64,000 bases of DNA from Endomychus coccineus (GCA_958510875.1 OY294067.1:259409736-259473735); one strand, 5' to 3'. Shown: positions 1 to 13,335, counted from the stretch's first letter. Notes: generated from the letters alone by a model not told the origin. Program-made: numbers and translations.

Positions 1-419
1 ATCGTTCAGCTTTTGCCGTAGTGACTGGGACTGTCAGAAACATGAGAAGGGCTGTACAAACATCTGGGTAGCTGGATGACAGTAACGCATTTTCAATTAT
101 CAACAAATGAGCTAGCTCTTTACGACATGTTTATCCGAGAAAAGGGTAACTTCGGAAAAAACGCTCCATAAAATGATAAATTCTTTACGTTTATAAAATC
201 TCACACTTCTAACAATACCGTTTTTTTTCTAAGCTCAAGATTTGTACAGAATCTTATAGGTCTAGAGGTAATTATATTAAACAGATTTTTCGCAATAGCT
301 TTTATTATTCTAAATAAATAAATTAATCAGTTAATAAATTTTCACATAACGAAGAACAATGAGACAGCGGCTAAAAATACTTGCATTTCGAAACGTTTTT
401 TTTGTTTTTGTCCTTCGCT
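1..419. other. AT-rich sequence, no gene seen
   Basis: No open frame of useful length and no recognisable repeat. It abuts the GC-rich putative transposon end at 420-486. Confidence 0.5.
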
Positions 420-486
420 CAGGGGACCCCCGAGCCCGGGGGCTCCGGGGCATTGCCCCGGTTGCCCTATTCTAGTTCCGGCCCTG
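420..486 (-). mobile_element. GC-rich solo end of a probable hAT-type element
   Basis: Read on the minus strand, the sequence begins CAGGGCCGGAAC at 486 and runs into a GC-rich stretch that can fold (CCGGGGC att GCCCCGG near 445-461). Termini of the form CAGGG(C/G)CGG followed by a GGGGC-rich region are common in hAT elements. No matching opposite end or 8-bp duplication is visible in the window, so this is at best a solo or truncated end. It cuts across the open frame at 487-712. Confidence 0.35.
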
Positions 487-740
487 CATAGAGCTCATCA
501 ATGGAACCAGCAAGTTTTGCAACATTACTGAACGATCTCTGGTGAAGGCCATAACCTGCCCACAACGTGGTAAAAATACATATATATCTAACGCCATCTA
601 TGAATAGACTTCCCTCTAAGAAATCAAGCAATGTCCTATTTTCGAGTACGCCAAGATGGCGAACAATTCTTTCAAAATCATATTTCTCGTCAACCAAAAC
701 ACAACTTTTCAATCATTTGATAAGTTCTGCAGTTGGCATA
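487..740 (-). pseudogene. Unassigned coding-like fragment with an in-frame TGA
   Basis: The minus strand reads about 74 residues of protein-like composition (KSCVLVDEKYDFERIVRHLG at the start, then GLHQRSFSNVAKLAGSIDEL near the end). A single TGA lies just before KSCVLV and is preceded by IMPTAELIK in the same frame, after which a TAA closes the frame. The reading frame runs into the hAT-like end at 486, so the last residues (PELE) belong to the transposon. I do not recognise the family. It could be a decayed host exon or a transposon protein. Confidence 0.25.
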
Positions 741-769
741 ATCAGATTCGATTATGTTGAATAAGAACA

Positions 770-3700
770 TTATAAAAAATACAAGAGTTCATGTACCTTA
801 ATAAGCATAAGAAGAAATTAAAATTGAATGCGTTTGAAAAAATTATTTACTAGGTGAACTAGATCTTCAACATCTTTGTAATAGAAATTCCCAGAAGCTC
901 CACAGATTTGGAAATGTCTGTCTGGACTGGGAAAAACAATCAACAACTATGTCGTGTTCTGCTCAGCTTGAATGTATTAGTTTCGATTTTGAAATGATGA
1001 TCTTTTGATATGCATAACTTCTCCATATTTCGGGAAGCCCTTGCTCAAATATGTAATCCTAACTGAAGCGTTAATCCAGACTGCATTAATATTTGTATAG
1101 GTATAGACGAGGTGAGAAAAGGAGCCGATGTGAGATGAAACCCTGCTATGCATACATCAAAAGAGCGTTATAAAGAACTAGCCGAGTGTGCAATGGAAAT
1201 ATGCATACGCAGTATCTAACCCTTTCCTTGATATTCCATCTGCGTGACCTTTCATATGGGAACAAAGGCTATAATAGATTATCGCAACCGTAATAAATAG
1301 CTACGTCATGCAATAAGACGTTGATGTGATATTATACTGCTTTACGATTCCTAGGAGGCTTTTTTATTTCTCGCATTGGTACACATGCTACCCTTTGTCG
1401 GTAATTCTAATAACTCCCATCGGGCATCTCGGCTTTTAAGACAATTAATCGCTACGTGAAAATCGAATAAAGTGGCTATACGCTGGGAGAATTTCTTTTT
1501 CGTTTCTTCTATATAGGACATTCCAGAAATGCATCATAATTCCATGATAGAGTCTTAGTCGTCTTTTCGCACCTCCTAATACCCAAATGCAAATATATTA
1601 CCTCGTTTAACATATTTGCCCAAATGTCATTCGCAGGGAACTGTGTTATATACAGGCGAAAAGTCGGGCAAAAAAACGGTAGATAATTTTAGTACATTTG
1701 ATTTTAGTGAAAGTTTGTTTTTTTTTCTTTCAAATTTGTTCATATTTGATCTATCCATTTTGTTGTTAGTCTGGACTCTTTGTCACTAAATTTGTCTAGT
1801 AATTTTCTATAATTAATAAGCATCCTCCTCTCTATCAATATTGATATTCTATAAATTTATTCAACTGCCAATAATACATCCTTAGCAAATTGAGGAATAA
1901 TTATTGATTCTAATAATTTATTAGCAATATTTATTGACTAATTTGTTCACTCTTTTCCTCTATTATTAGTAATTTCAGGATCACAATATTACTTGCGCAT
2001 ATTCACTGATGCTTCGCAACAATTTTCTACAGTTAAATCGAAGCGAAAATTATTTAGATAATTTACACAAATTTTGCACACAAGTTGTAAGTACCAAGCT
2101 GATAAATTATGTTTAATTAGAGTTTTTGCATCATTCGACGTTTATGTTAACGAAATGCATTTCATCGAGACAAATTCGCAAACTCATCGACTTCAACCCA
2201 AACGGGAACGTGCCCAGGGCATTTAAACAACGTTAAATTAATTATTAATGCATTGAATTAATTTCGCGTGATTTTCGGCTACACCATACCTAATTAAACT
2301 TGTAATGAATGTACAACAGAAATTATTAAACATTAAATGTGTACAAATGGTAAGGATACGCTTGCGGTTCCACAATGGAATTTTTTGCCGGTTACATGAC
2401 ATAGAAAATTGTTCTTTAAGTAATTTTAATAGACTTCGTTGAAAAGTGAGTGTAATTACAAAATACAACACAAGCATTTACTTTAAATATATATGCGTTC
2501 ACACAGTGTGATAAATAAATTATCTTATCAATGTGGCCTTGGATTTCAAAGAGAGATAACGATAACTAAGTAAAACAATTTGTACACATCATCTAAACTA
2601 GACGTTTAGAATTACGTAAACATAAAATTATGTTCATATTATTAGGTACTTTAGAACCGAGAAATTCGTTGATAAGTGAGCCACTTATATAGATTTTCTT
2701 GTAATTCATGAACTAAAGAATATGGTGAATCGAATAATTATCGACTTTTCGTAGTCAAATTTAGGGCACTTTCAATGGAGGACATACGAAATTAAATCAC
2801 ATTGAGATGCCGAAAATTAATTCTGGATAATCTCTCGCCTTTTTTATAGAAGGTTCTTGATTATTTAATGCAATTGGGACGTACAATCTATGTCATATGA
2901 AATTATAAACGCTTCCTTCTGAATTTTGCGAAATATTCAGAGCATTTGCTAATTGCTGGCATTCAGATTTGTATTCTAGAGCAATTTATATAACAAGTAC
3001 TATTATGGAATTCTGAAAATCAATTACTTTCATGATATCAAGAACATGACCAGCACCATTCCAATATTTTTGGAAATGATATTGCCGAGCTGCATTCGGC
3101 AAGCTGAAGGCTCATTCATCATCAAATTGGCTGAAAACCCGTTAGGGAAATCGGATGATCAAATCAGGAAGGGAGGTGTTGCGTACATCATTCGATATTG
3201 AGAAACCTTGGTGAAAAGACCTTCAAGTTATAATATAGAAATGGCGATTCGGTCGACATAATGCAAAATTAATTCAAGCCGGTCAATAATACAACGTTTC
3301 TGTTTCTTAGTCAAATTTAAACATACGAAGGAAAACTGGAATGTATAATAGAATATGGCGGTTTATGGAAGCTAATCGAGGAGATATATACAAAAAATAA
3401 TTATTTAGCTTCCCTAACAATCGCTACATTATAAATTCAATATTTGAAATATGAATGATACCGATGGATTGGCTTCTGTATAATTATATTAGTGAGGTAA
3501 TTATCCTTTTCTTCATTCGTTATTGCTACAGTTTGATTATGTGTGGAATGTCCGCGTCATAAAAAAGATTATTAAAGAATAAGAATATCAACGACTACAT
3601 ACATGAGGTTCTGGAGATTGGTTAGTACCTACAATAATTCAAATTGAATATAAAATTAAATATACCTTTAAAACCGCAATAATCTTATTGGGTGTATTTA

Positions 3701-5360
3701 GTTTAATATAATAATAGCATGTAATTATAGGTATAGTGGGCGAAATGAGTTAAATCGCATGCAGTTTACTTCTTGCTCAATTACTTCCCCCTACATCTGG
3801 AAGCGACGTTACTAATAAAAATATAATGAAAGAAATTGCTTACACATGCAAAACTGAGAAGTCATTATCATCCAGCAAGATCCGAGGCAAGATCTGAGTG
3901 ATATTAAAAATATGATTTACATGAAGTAGGTACGTTCCTTCAAAAAAAAATAAAGATACGTCCAAGAAAACCTGTGTAACATAATTCAAATATTTTATGG
4001 AAGAAAAGAATGTCTAAGCAAGTTTGAAGGCTTGCCTCATAAGTAAATCTTGTTGAAACCGGATACATGGAGCCGATCGACGGGTCGGCTCAAATTTTCT
4101 ACCTACTCGTAGCTAGTCTAGCCGTATCGTCCTCCGTCAGGGCGCACACTGATTTCTTTGTTAGAACACACAATTCTCATATTCATTGATACTCGATCTG
4201 TAACAGGTACACTATTGACAATAATTGTGTGTAGGCTTTTGAGAAGCATTCAATGGGCTTTAAAGAACATCTTTTGCGATTTCAAAGTGCCACACTATAA
4301 TAGGCAACGACTTTCATTGTGATATTGTGAATGTGGAATCATTTACTGTAAACACCCAATGCCATACAAAGGGCACACTTCCCTCTATTATTATTATATA
4401 TCTGAGCTGAAACTAAGTATTTCCAAGAATAGGAAAAAGTAATAAAAAAAAATTTTTGCACCAAGAGTGCTATTTGAGTAGGATTCAAAAGTATAAGAAC
4501 ATTTGGTTTCCAGTTGTTACAACTTGTCTATTACGCCTTACTTTCTAAAACAATTCCAACTGGTACAAATAATATGGAGCGCTGAGCAAAACTCACTTAA
4601 ATTTAATATTAGAAATGTATCGAATAGTACATTGGCATCCACACATAAATTTTTAAAGATCGATTTAAAGAAGGTGAAATATAATGTAAGATAAATACAA
4701 GGTAACACTACAGACCAGCCGAAACACGATTCTATTTAATTTCATCTACAAGGTATTTGGTATTTGCTCATATTTTTCTAGTACCTAATGTGTGTTAATC
4801 AAGGAAACTATAATTCAAGCATTCAAGTTGTTTAGTTAGAAATTCCCGTTAAAAATAAAAACAACAGATTTCCCATGAGGTGAATCTTGGAATCTATTTA
4901 TTATTTTCAGATCTCCCACAATATTAATAAAACGGTATTATTAATTTTCTATTTTCTGGTGGTTAACGTACATTTAATCGAGACTAATGTATAGCCTAGT
5001 GTATACCCAACTAAGAATGCACCCCGATTGGGATATTCAAAAATCTTGAATAATTAATTGAATCAATACTTAAATTATGAACATCCAAAGGTATTAGCAA
5101 TTTTACAAATACCCTAAACTTTTTTCCTAGAATGCCAGGTTCACTTCTTTATTCCAAGTTTTACTTAAGAACCGGTCAAAATTTAGGAATAGGACATCAA
5201 TCAAAGAATTAACTTTTCATATAAAATCCTATAAGCGTATGAGTACACCTTGAGTCCTTGGGGCAATACTCAATTATGATTACCTTGTTGCAAGAAAATG
5301 ATTAAAATAAAAAACTACTCACCATTTCGAAGCGACGAATTTTCGGAATTTTTTTCAAAA
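770..5360. other. Long AT-rich stretch without a recognisable gene
   Basis: Only short chance ORFs occur (for example 2238-2477 minus and 4503-4694 plus), with no family motifs. One small GC-richer spot near 4065-4150 contains a 7-bp stem (GAGCCGA / TCGGCTC, about 4070-4091). Confidence 0.5.
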
Positions 5361-5581
5361 AACTACATGTTCACTATCACCACTAAACTGATTCGTATAG
5401 TTAAATAAACAAGCACTGTTTTTAATAAAATAATGGATCGATGCAGGCTGGGTGTGCGACAATCTTGCGATGCAAACCACATGTCGATAATATGGTAACC
5501 GCAAGAGGAATGCGCTTCTAAGCAGGTGCTTTCTCGTCGTATACCAGCAACCAGTGTGAGCGTCCGCGAAGCACTATATCG

Positions 5582-5702
5582 CGCCAAGTTGGCTGTGAAA
5601 ATCTTGAGTCCCTCCACCTTCTTCCGTTGACTTGCGTATTCGATTCTCAATCTTGGTGGGGATAAGATGCTTACGAAGGGGAACTGCATCACGATTCTGA
5701 AA
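5582..5702 (-). CDS. Possible terminal coding exon, minus strand
   Basis: On the minus strand a good 3' splice site (polypyrimidine run CCTTTCTCATTTCTTTCAG) ends at about 5703. Reading from AAT CGT GAT gives about 40 codons starting NRDAVPLRKHLIPTKIENRI, ending in TAG near 5582. A second frame over the same region is open for about 109 codons (5363-5692) but has a less convincing composition. The region is clearly more GC-rich than its surroundings. No homology recognised. It could be the 3' end of the gene whose putative first exon lies at 9532-9755, or a first-frame accident. Confidence 0.3.
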
Positions 5703-5709
5703 GAAATGA

Positions 5710-8700
5710 GAAAGGAACTGTTAGAATACGATGATTTTCCTAGAATAACGCTATTTTAATGTAACGCCGAAATTCACGTCTCCTCTAAGTGAACACGTTT
5801 ATTTCTTCATTTATGGGAGACGTTACAGAAACAAAACAAATAAAAAGAATAATTGTTGTTAGTGCTTGGAAGTGTACACAAATCCAAGGATGTTCAGTTC
5901 TTGTTTTTATGACGCGGTCAATGCAACTCTTGTTTATTTGAGGAACGCATTTTGTGGTCTTTCCATTTGAGTTCAACAAACTCCAGATTAATACCTGCAT
6001 GTGACGATTCTCATGAACGTGGTGGTTTATTCAAATATGATAACGTATGAGGAATATTATTATAGGCTATCGATATCTGATAAAACATTCGTCGTGTAAA
6101 CGTGAACCTTGATTCTAGATTGAGATGAATAAACGCGTTTTACATGACACATGGAAATATTTCAATCTATCCTCGTTACATCGCAACCAGCTAAGAATAT
6201 ACCATTCCATCCAATATGATTGAAAGTCTTAGATAATTCATGTACCTAACTGTCATGAGGACAAATATATTCACAGCATAATATTGCCATTCAGATTCAG
6301 AACAAAAACTTAGGATTGATCACATAATGCAAACAAATGGAAATTTCATAAGAAAAGATGCAAAATTGATTTATTTATCGACCATATCTTCAATTCAATT
6401 TCGATGTACGATCATGTTAATATACAATTTCGTTTTTCTGGTTTTATTATGTTCTAATAGAATCATTCCTACTTCGTTACGAACGAAGTTCATGATTTTT
6501 AAATTTTGTGATTGACCATAACCGATGAATTGTTACAAATGTCATAATTTTCTATAACCTGGTATTCATGAATTTATTGAGCAAATATGGTTGTAGTAAG
6601 GTAGTATATAGGGTGTAGATGTATCAAAATCTGATTCTTCAGTATGTTACATATTATTATACAACCTTTGTAGATTCAGAAGAACAAAACCAATAAATAG
6701 TTGTTCAAAAGTTGTAATTCATCTCAAAATTTTAAGTTTCGCTCATGTTTTTCGGATAAGCCAAAATCGTTGAGAAATTCCCTCGATATGTCAACTCAAC
6801 TTGGTTGACTTACCTAGTACCTTTTGTGATTGAGGACGCATGTTCCTGCGCTATAGGCGGTACTCTATTGTCTGATCCAGTATATGAAACTTATGTTCAT
6901 GTAATATAACTTGACCTAATTGTTTATTGAGGAATGTAACTAAGTCGCACATAAAAGCGTAAACATGTTTCTAAATCATTTTTCTTACCAATCGGACCAA
7001 CTAGTTTGGTTGCGCATCTGAGATCATAATGAGAAGAAATTTACCGTCATACAGTACCTGATGCAGGGACTTATATAACGGGATTTTGGGAGGTCAATCC
7101 CCCTCCCCTCCCACGAATCACTCATGCAGACATAATAATCATTATTCTGCGGCATTAGAATAGATCTGACAGGACCACCCGGTGCCCACGAACAGAGAAC
7201 ATAGAGGTTATAATATATAAATAGAGGTAAATAGGTAATTCTCACTTCAAAATAGAAGACAAAACGAAAATTGGTGGATAAACCCACTGCCCAACCCCTC
7301 TCCCATTGAAACGCTACAATTTCGTCCCTGACCTAATGATTATTAATACCGAGAAAATAATTATATTCCCTTAGTAGATACCATCAACATTTATTGTGGC
7401 ATCATTTTATACTTTGGAGGAATGTTTGTTGGACAGGTTTCTAGACACAAGAAGAAATTAATCAAAGCTCTTTCTTTCACTCTATTTCTGAAACTTTTTT
7501 AACTCTCACTCCTCGTAAAAATAATCAAATTATAATTTCTTTCATAACATTGAATCACTACTTATGAAAATATAGTGGCATGATACATTTTACTTATGAT
7601 TTACAAAGTCCGCCGGTTCGTGTTAGAAAAACCGAAGTCTCTTTTATATTTATTTCGCGTGTTCCAATAATAATTGCATTAAGTGTGAAAATACATGCTA
7701 ATGATGTAATAGCTAGAAATTTATTCACAAATAACGTATACTTCATTAGTCTCTCGCCTAAAATCATTAATTTCTTCATTAGTGGTTTCTATAATTATAG
7801 CGACACGTCAGTTTTGTCATCTTTCTTGCTCCGCGAATGAGCTTGCGCCATCTGGTAGGCAATTTGTTCATATTTTTCACATATTAATTGATAAATTTCT
7901 CAAATATTGCCGGTTTTGAAATTCGTGTATGCCAATTAGTTGCAAATATACAGACGAGATCAAGTATCGATTTAAACAATATTGTTGCGGTATCCCTGCC
8001 AATTTATAATATTATTTATTGAATATCCATAAAATCTGATTGACAGTAATTTGCGACGAATTTATCGGATGTCGTAAAAAACGATCGTGCACGCTCGCTT
8101 CATTATAACATTGTGAGGTGTTGTTATTTATTCGTTTATATCTACCATGAATGTACATACAAAATTAATAATTCAATTCCAGTTTGAAAATTCTGAGAAG
8201 TAATTATGTATGCAACGTGGAAAGTCCACCTCATTGAAATAACAATCTGTATATAAGAGACGGTTGATGCTCGTCTATACCACCCAATATATTGTGTTAT
8301 CCAATTTGTTATTGTGTTATTTTACAACAATTTATTAATTTAAGTCGTGTCGATGTAAAATTAGAAAATCTTAGAATAATATACTAGTGAAATTCATTCG
8401 ATTAAAATTTCTGAGTTAATTGAAGACCTATTAAAAGCAATTGTCAAAGAAATCCGGAGCGACATTATCAGCTGATTGTGTCGTTGGTTTTAATTATAAT
8501 AGAATTATTAAATTGTATTCTTATTGCGTTTTTGTTGCGCCTGAGGAAGAAATCATTATACTTAGCAACTTAGCACAATGTTCCCTTAAATCATAGATAG
8601 CTTTGTCGAAATGGATTAATTGCCAACACTTCATTTTTGATTTACATGGTCCGTAATAATCTCTATACAAATATAGCGTTGAATTAGGTATTTAAGAATC

Positions 8701-9525
8701 AGTTTCTCTAACATACCAATATACCTATAATTCATGAAAAGTTGTAGCACTTTGAAAATATGGTTTATTTTATCTTAATCTGAATTTTACGAGGATTATA
8801 TAAAATATATCTTCATCGGAATCAGGAAATTGATATAATGAAAATCAATATTTTTAGGAACGTAAGCCCTACAAAGACCAAGTTTCGAGGAAATTAATTT
8901 TTCAGCAACGTAAAGGTTAACTTTACTCTTCAAATTTTAACACGATTCAGGTTGCTGATATTTACAACATTTAAAATGATTAGAAATTGTGCTTTTTCGA
9001 ACACACTTTGTTTGATAATTAATTGTAAATTAGTTTGACATTTTTTATCCGCTCCTCATTAAAGCCGTTTGTTAGATTTCATAAGGATATCTAATAATGA
9101 AGAGCAGAAGTAATATCAATTGTTTTTTCGAACAATTATTCACATTTTGGTACTATCGCTTCGCTTAGCATACCTAACTTATGAAATCATCAGTTACCTA
9201 ATGTAAATACACCCGGCGAGATATTTGATGTGTGGGTAAAGTCTTCCAAAACCGGTTTTGTATCTACTAAAATCAACAACATTCGACCAGGAAAGAACAC
9301 TGTAAGAGTGCTTATGCCAATAAAAACCAAACTGATGTTAGAACTCGATATCTCTACTAGGATTATGTTAACATACCTAACATAATCGGTTGTAGCCTTA
9401 TCTTGAAGGGAAATAGATCTGTATTTCAATTCTGATTCTGTTTCAATTTCGAAATGGTTCTCTAATGAATTATTGCTAGGACCAAATTCTCCGCGTTACA
9501 ATCTTTGATGGATAAAATGTATTTA
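5710..9525. other. AT-rich, possibly intronic; no exon identified
   Basis: Minus-strand ORFs at 5785-6000, 7024-7287 and 9190-9429 lack paired splice sites or recognisable motifs. If 9532-9755 and 5582-5702 belong to one gene, this would be intron. I see no transposon ends here. Confidence 0.35.
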
Positions 9526-9531
9526 CTTTAC

Positions 9532-9755
9532 CTGAATTAAGTGATGCACCCACAATTACACCTGTTCTTCAGCACTTACAACTATTGAGTGCTACTTGCC
9601 TACTTGGATCTTAAACAGAAGCAACGCGGGAGTTCATGTAACACTGTGCACTGTAATTCGATGGTAACAAGTGCAATGTATTACCTCGCGTACCCCTCGC
9701 GATAACCGACGCACGCTATACTTCCGGCATGCGCATCAGGCGCTCCGCCCGACGT
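9532..9755 (-). other. Putative 5' untranslated first exon
   Basis: Read on the minus strand, a CpG-rich stretch follows the TATA-like box at 9782-9789 and ends in a consensus donor, TTAATTCAG|GTAAAGTAAA, with the exon end at 9532. It has no long frame; the only ATG (ATGAACTCCCGC) opens an 8-codon reading frame that stops at TAA. That is consistent with a leader exon. The transcription start is a guess from TATA spacing. Confidence 0.35.
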
Positions 9756-9781
9756 ACGTCGCTACCATTATGCCCTATACA

Positions 9782-9789
9782 TTTTTATA
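9782..9789 (-). promoter_or_regulatory. TATA-box-like element
   Basis: Reverse complement reads TATAAAAA, followed about 30 bp downstream (minus strand) by a CpG-rich segment (around 9690-9760) that is unusual in this AT-rich window. The spacing fits an insect core promoter for the putative exon at 9532-9755. Inference only. Confidence 0.3.
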
Positions 9790-9799
9790 ACTCCTCCTT

Positions 9800-10830
9800 T
9801 CGTTTATACCCACTAAAAAAATTGGCAATTCTTTCATAACCACGCCTATCTCTCTCTCTGCATGTTAGAGGACTAGAGGAGAAAGGATAGAATAGTGGGG
9901 GAAATATTCATCCTGGCTACAAACTATGAACTTCATGCGCCATCTGTTGAACGGTAGAGATACTGCATATTCAGTTGGTTTGTAATTCAAGGGATGCAGC
10001 TTTGAATTTGGAACACGGAGGGCTTTACTTTGTGTCAGCGTACTAGAGCCGTTATCTAGTTCCTTGAGACGTGGTGCCATCTATAAGGGTGGTTGAATGT
10101 GTTGAACTATCAGAGGTATTCGGGTTTATATACACTGCGCGCAAAATCGAAGGTCATTATTATATTTTAAGTTTTTTTTGCTACAAATTAGTTATAAATT
10201 TATTCACATCCTCACAAGGATTCATAAGTGTGACAAACAGTTTAGGTCATCAGACTGCTTGTTGCATTTCTGAATATATAAGGAATGGATAGTTCTTTTA
10301 CCAAGGCTTCAGATGAGAGTGTGTTAGGCCATGCAGTTTTCTAGAATGACAAAAGAAGCAATTACGCTCGGCAGAGCCAAGGGAATTGATCACACCAATG
10401 AAGTGCTCAATAAGGACCCAGTGGGCTAAAGAGAGACAGGATGAGGCTTAGGTGTGATGATGTAGTGACAGGATTTAAAGTTAAGGTACCACTAATTGAA
10501 GAACTAGAACCAGTGGTAGAACTACTGACAGCCTGAACAGACGGATTGTTTGGGGACCACACCATCAAGAGGCTCTAAAAGTAGTGAACAACAACAAATT
10601 GAACATTGGGTATAGCTAATAGAATGAGAAGTTGTTGATATGCTTGCTGTTGCCAAAGTGACGTGTATTCTAAAAGTGAATTTTGTGATGACCAAAAATT
10701 CAAGAGTTTTGACGTATAATATTATATTTATGTCTAATTATAGCATACATTTTGTGTACTTTATAAAAATGTAGACCTAAATTAATATATCATTCTACTT
10801 TGAACATGCTGTAAGTAAGTGTATACATTC
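9800..10830. other. No gene recognised; weakly coding-like remnants
   Basis: Around 10310-10620 the base composition is more balanced and short frames look coding-like (for example LNRRIVWGPHHQEALKVV in one frame), but stops interrupt them all. It may be an old retroelement. No termini seen. Confidence 0.25.
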
Positions 10831-10904
10831 CTTGACCATAATATGCACCCGAATATATATGTATAACTATGAAGAGATCAGAGAAGGCTCATTCAAGAAG
10901 CTCT

Positions 10905-11290
10905 CTTCTGAGGAGGAGGAGGAGGAGGAGGAAGGAGGCACCGGTGAGGAACCTCCTTGGGCTATAGGTTTTTTGTATACGGGTTCCACAGAGGTCGCAC
11001 GAGCGATGGGAAAAGGTTGGTCGCCATCCGCTGAGCCTTATGCGGATTTGGGTTGGGATTTAACCTGGTTTCACATCAGAGGAAAAATTGACATTCTGCC
11101 CTCGGCACGGGAATCTCACACCTTGGTCTGGGTGTGAGAAATCTAGTCCGGGACCCCTTATTCAGTATATTCGGGGCTATTCAGGTGGAGACAAGTATAT
11201 TCCTGGACATTCGGATATCCGTCACATGATGACCCGCTTGGTAGCTGACACCCCGAAGCCTTGGTTTATTTTGACTTTAATGTGATCTCA
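10905..11290. repeat. GC-richer island with a (GAG)n microsatellite
   Basis: A run of GAG triplets at about 10911-10933 is followed by about 350 bp of visibly more GC-rich sequence without a single consistent frame. The plus-strand frame 10832-11137 reads a poly-Glu tract, then ordinary residues to a stop. A second frame (11088-11285) contains GYSGGDKYIPGHSDIRH. The minus strand gives poly-Ser. It looks like a decayed insertion rather than a living gene; the family is unknown. Confidence 0.3.
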
Positions 11291-11610
11291 GTTTCATCAA
11301 ATATTTTGCCGATGGCGATTATGTTTGTACAATTGTCGCTGGCTCTATATTTTTTATAGAACAAGTTCAGATTTCACACACTCGACTCAAACTTGTATTG
11401 TCTCCGGAAAGGCGGATCTCACAATCCCTTATATGATGATATTAAGTACAACTATGTCTTCAATATCCATACTCCCATACTCGCCATCACCATCAACAGC
11501 CCCTCTCATGGGACAACCATGTAAGGTCCATTGCGAAAACTGCATCGCAGAAACTGTTTTCTATTCCGTGCTAAGAGCTGATTTACACCCCAGCAGCTCC
11601 TCATGATCTA

Positions 11611-12326
11611 CTGAGTTCCCCATAATAGACTACCCATTTTATATTATTCATAAATTCCCTACGAGATAACTAAATAGGTTGTTCTCTGGGGGATTATCTT
11701 CTGTAGTCTTTGAGATTTAAGTAAATTATTATTCAAGTAGGCGCCTGTCACAAATAAATTTTAAATTTATAATTTCGTGGAACGCCATTTTTCTACGAGA
11801 AGTTTGTTCATTTTCATCAGTAATTATTTAATTTTTTTGCTTTGAGACATTATTTCAACATCCGTTTGAACTTTCATGGATTACTCAGTCCAACAACGTG
11901 TGTTTTGTGTAGAAACTTACATAAAAAGCAATTCGATAGAAGAAGTTAGGCGTGCATTCCGGCGTCAGTTTAATAACAACAATAGGGGTCACGCGCCTTC
12001 GAGGTCCCCCGATTTAACGGCACCCGATTTTTTCCTGTGGGGATATTTAAAAGTCAAAGTGTTTGCGAGTCGTTCAGGTATAATCGAGGAACTGAAAGTC
12101 AAAATTAGTGAAGAAGTTATCTAATATTGAAAAATGTGTTGAAGTTGGTGGAGGTCATTTAGAAGACGTGATTTTTAAAAATTAGGATTAAATTAGCCAA
12201 ATATTCATAAGTTATCGTAAATCCCAAAGAGTTAGCTGTAATTTAGTAAAATAAAAAGTTTGTTTTGTTAACTAAAAAAATTTTAATTCAAATATTAAAA
12301 TGGGTAGTCTATTATGGGGAACCCAG
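11611..12326 (+). mobile_element. Internally deleted mariner-type element with TA duplications
   Basis: The ends are 30-bp inverted repeats differing at one base (left starts CTGAGTTCCCCATAATAGAC; right, reverse complemented, starts CTGGGTTCCCCATAATAGAC). They are flanked on each side by TA (11609-11610 and 12327-12328), the target duplication of Tc1/mariner elements. The 716-bp element carries a fused, shortened transposase. High TIR identity suggests a relatively recent non-autonomous copy that would need a transposase supplied from elsewhere. Confidence 0.9.
11876..12185 (+). pseudogene. Mariner-family transposase, internal deletion and frameshift
   Basis: The N-terminal helix-turn-helix (MDYSVQQRVFCVETYIKSNS, through about residue 33) is joined directly to the C-terminal catalytic end (RSPDLTAPDFFLWGYLK). 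Everything between is missing, including the first two catalytic Asp residues. The frame stops at 12122, but shifting by one base continues as SNIEKCVEVGGGHLEDVIFK to TAG at 12183-12185, a normal family C-terminus. Full-length relatives are about 340-400 residues. Non-functional; it sits inside the TA-flanked element at 11611-12326. Confidence 0.85.
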
Positions 12327-12329
12327 TAT

Positions 12330-13330
12330 AAAGCATAGATTCGATCTATCATGTAGTAATGATCAGCTGTACAGAGGTCTTCTCCAAAACATACGACTTT
12401 GATGTTGTAGAGACAATACGAAAAAAAAACTTAGATGAATAATAGACCTTTAACATTTTTCCGCTTTGCTGCCGGATAATTATTGCAACAGCTTGGTGTT
12501 ATATTTACTACAGATCTCGACATCAGATAATTTTTAATTTGGTGAAATATTTAAATATATATTACAGATATTCAACAAGATTCAACATGTATGACAATAT
12601 TTGCTAATGAAAAAATTGATGAATTGTTCACTTTCCGAATACCCAAAGTGCTTCCGAATGAGATGCTGAAAATACCTACACATCCACTAATTGTTGCACT
12701 ATAAGGGGCATATCGTATTTATTTGTTGGATGTGTATAATGAAACTTCAGCATAGGTCGTCATTTGTGTATCTTTAATTATTAAGAAACAATTTAAATGC
12801 AAAAGATGTCGTTGGAAATAATTAATGGGTCATTCGAAGCGCCTCTTGTGCGTTTATATTCACTCCATAATAGCTTTCATGTCCATATATAAGCATAACT
12901 TCGTCTTCAAGTCGGCATAGGTATCTGTGACAGATTTTACTTTCAATTTTGATCGTAAATAAAAATTATGTACAGGCATTATGAGTTTTAAATGAATTTA
13001 TGTCAAATGGAAGTAAATAACTGTCTTTAATCTGTACATGTTAAAATTTTTGCTGAATCCTTTGGACGTTTTGCTTGGTGTTATTGCTAAATTATAACCA
13101 TTCTCTATGTTATTGAAGATCGTTTAGTCGACTTGTATGTTTTCTTCGAGTACTTTATGGATAAACAATTATTATATGTAGAAGTAGTATAGTTGTAAAC
13201 AAGCCAAGTACAGTTTTCTTGAGATAAGAACTGTTTAGCTAAAGTTTCAAGATGCAAATGGGATGGATAATAACTTCATTACAAGCTTTTTGATACGTTT
13301 TAATTCTTGCTTTGTTGATACCAGGATATC
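12330..13330. other. AT-rich sequence, nothing recognised
   Basis: No frames over 60 codons with recognisable motifs and no inverted or tandem repeats noticed between the two mariner elements. Confidence 0.5.
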
Positions 13331-13335
13331 AATAA

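Noticed and set aside
7024..7287. Minus-strand 87-codon ORF
   Set aside because: Contains a GC-richer piece (CSWAPGGPVRSILMPQNN) but no splice sites or known motif; may be part of an unrecognised repeat.
10832..11137. Plus-strand ORF with poly-Glu
   Set aside because: The frame is held open by the GAG microsatellite; the rest shows no family motif.
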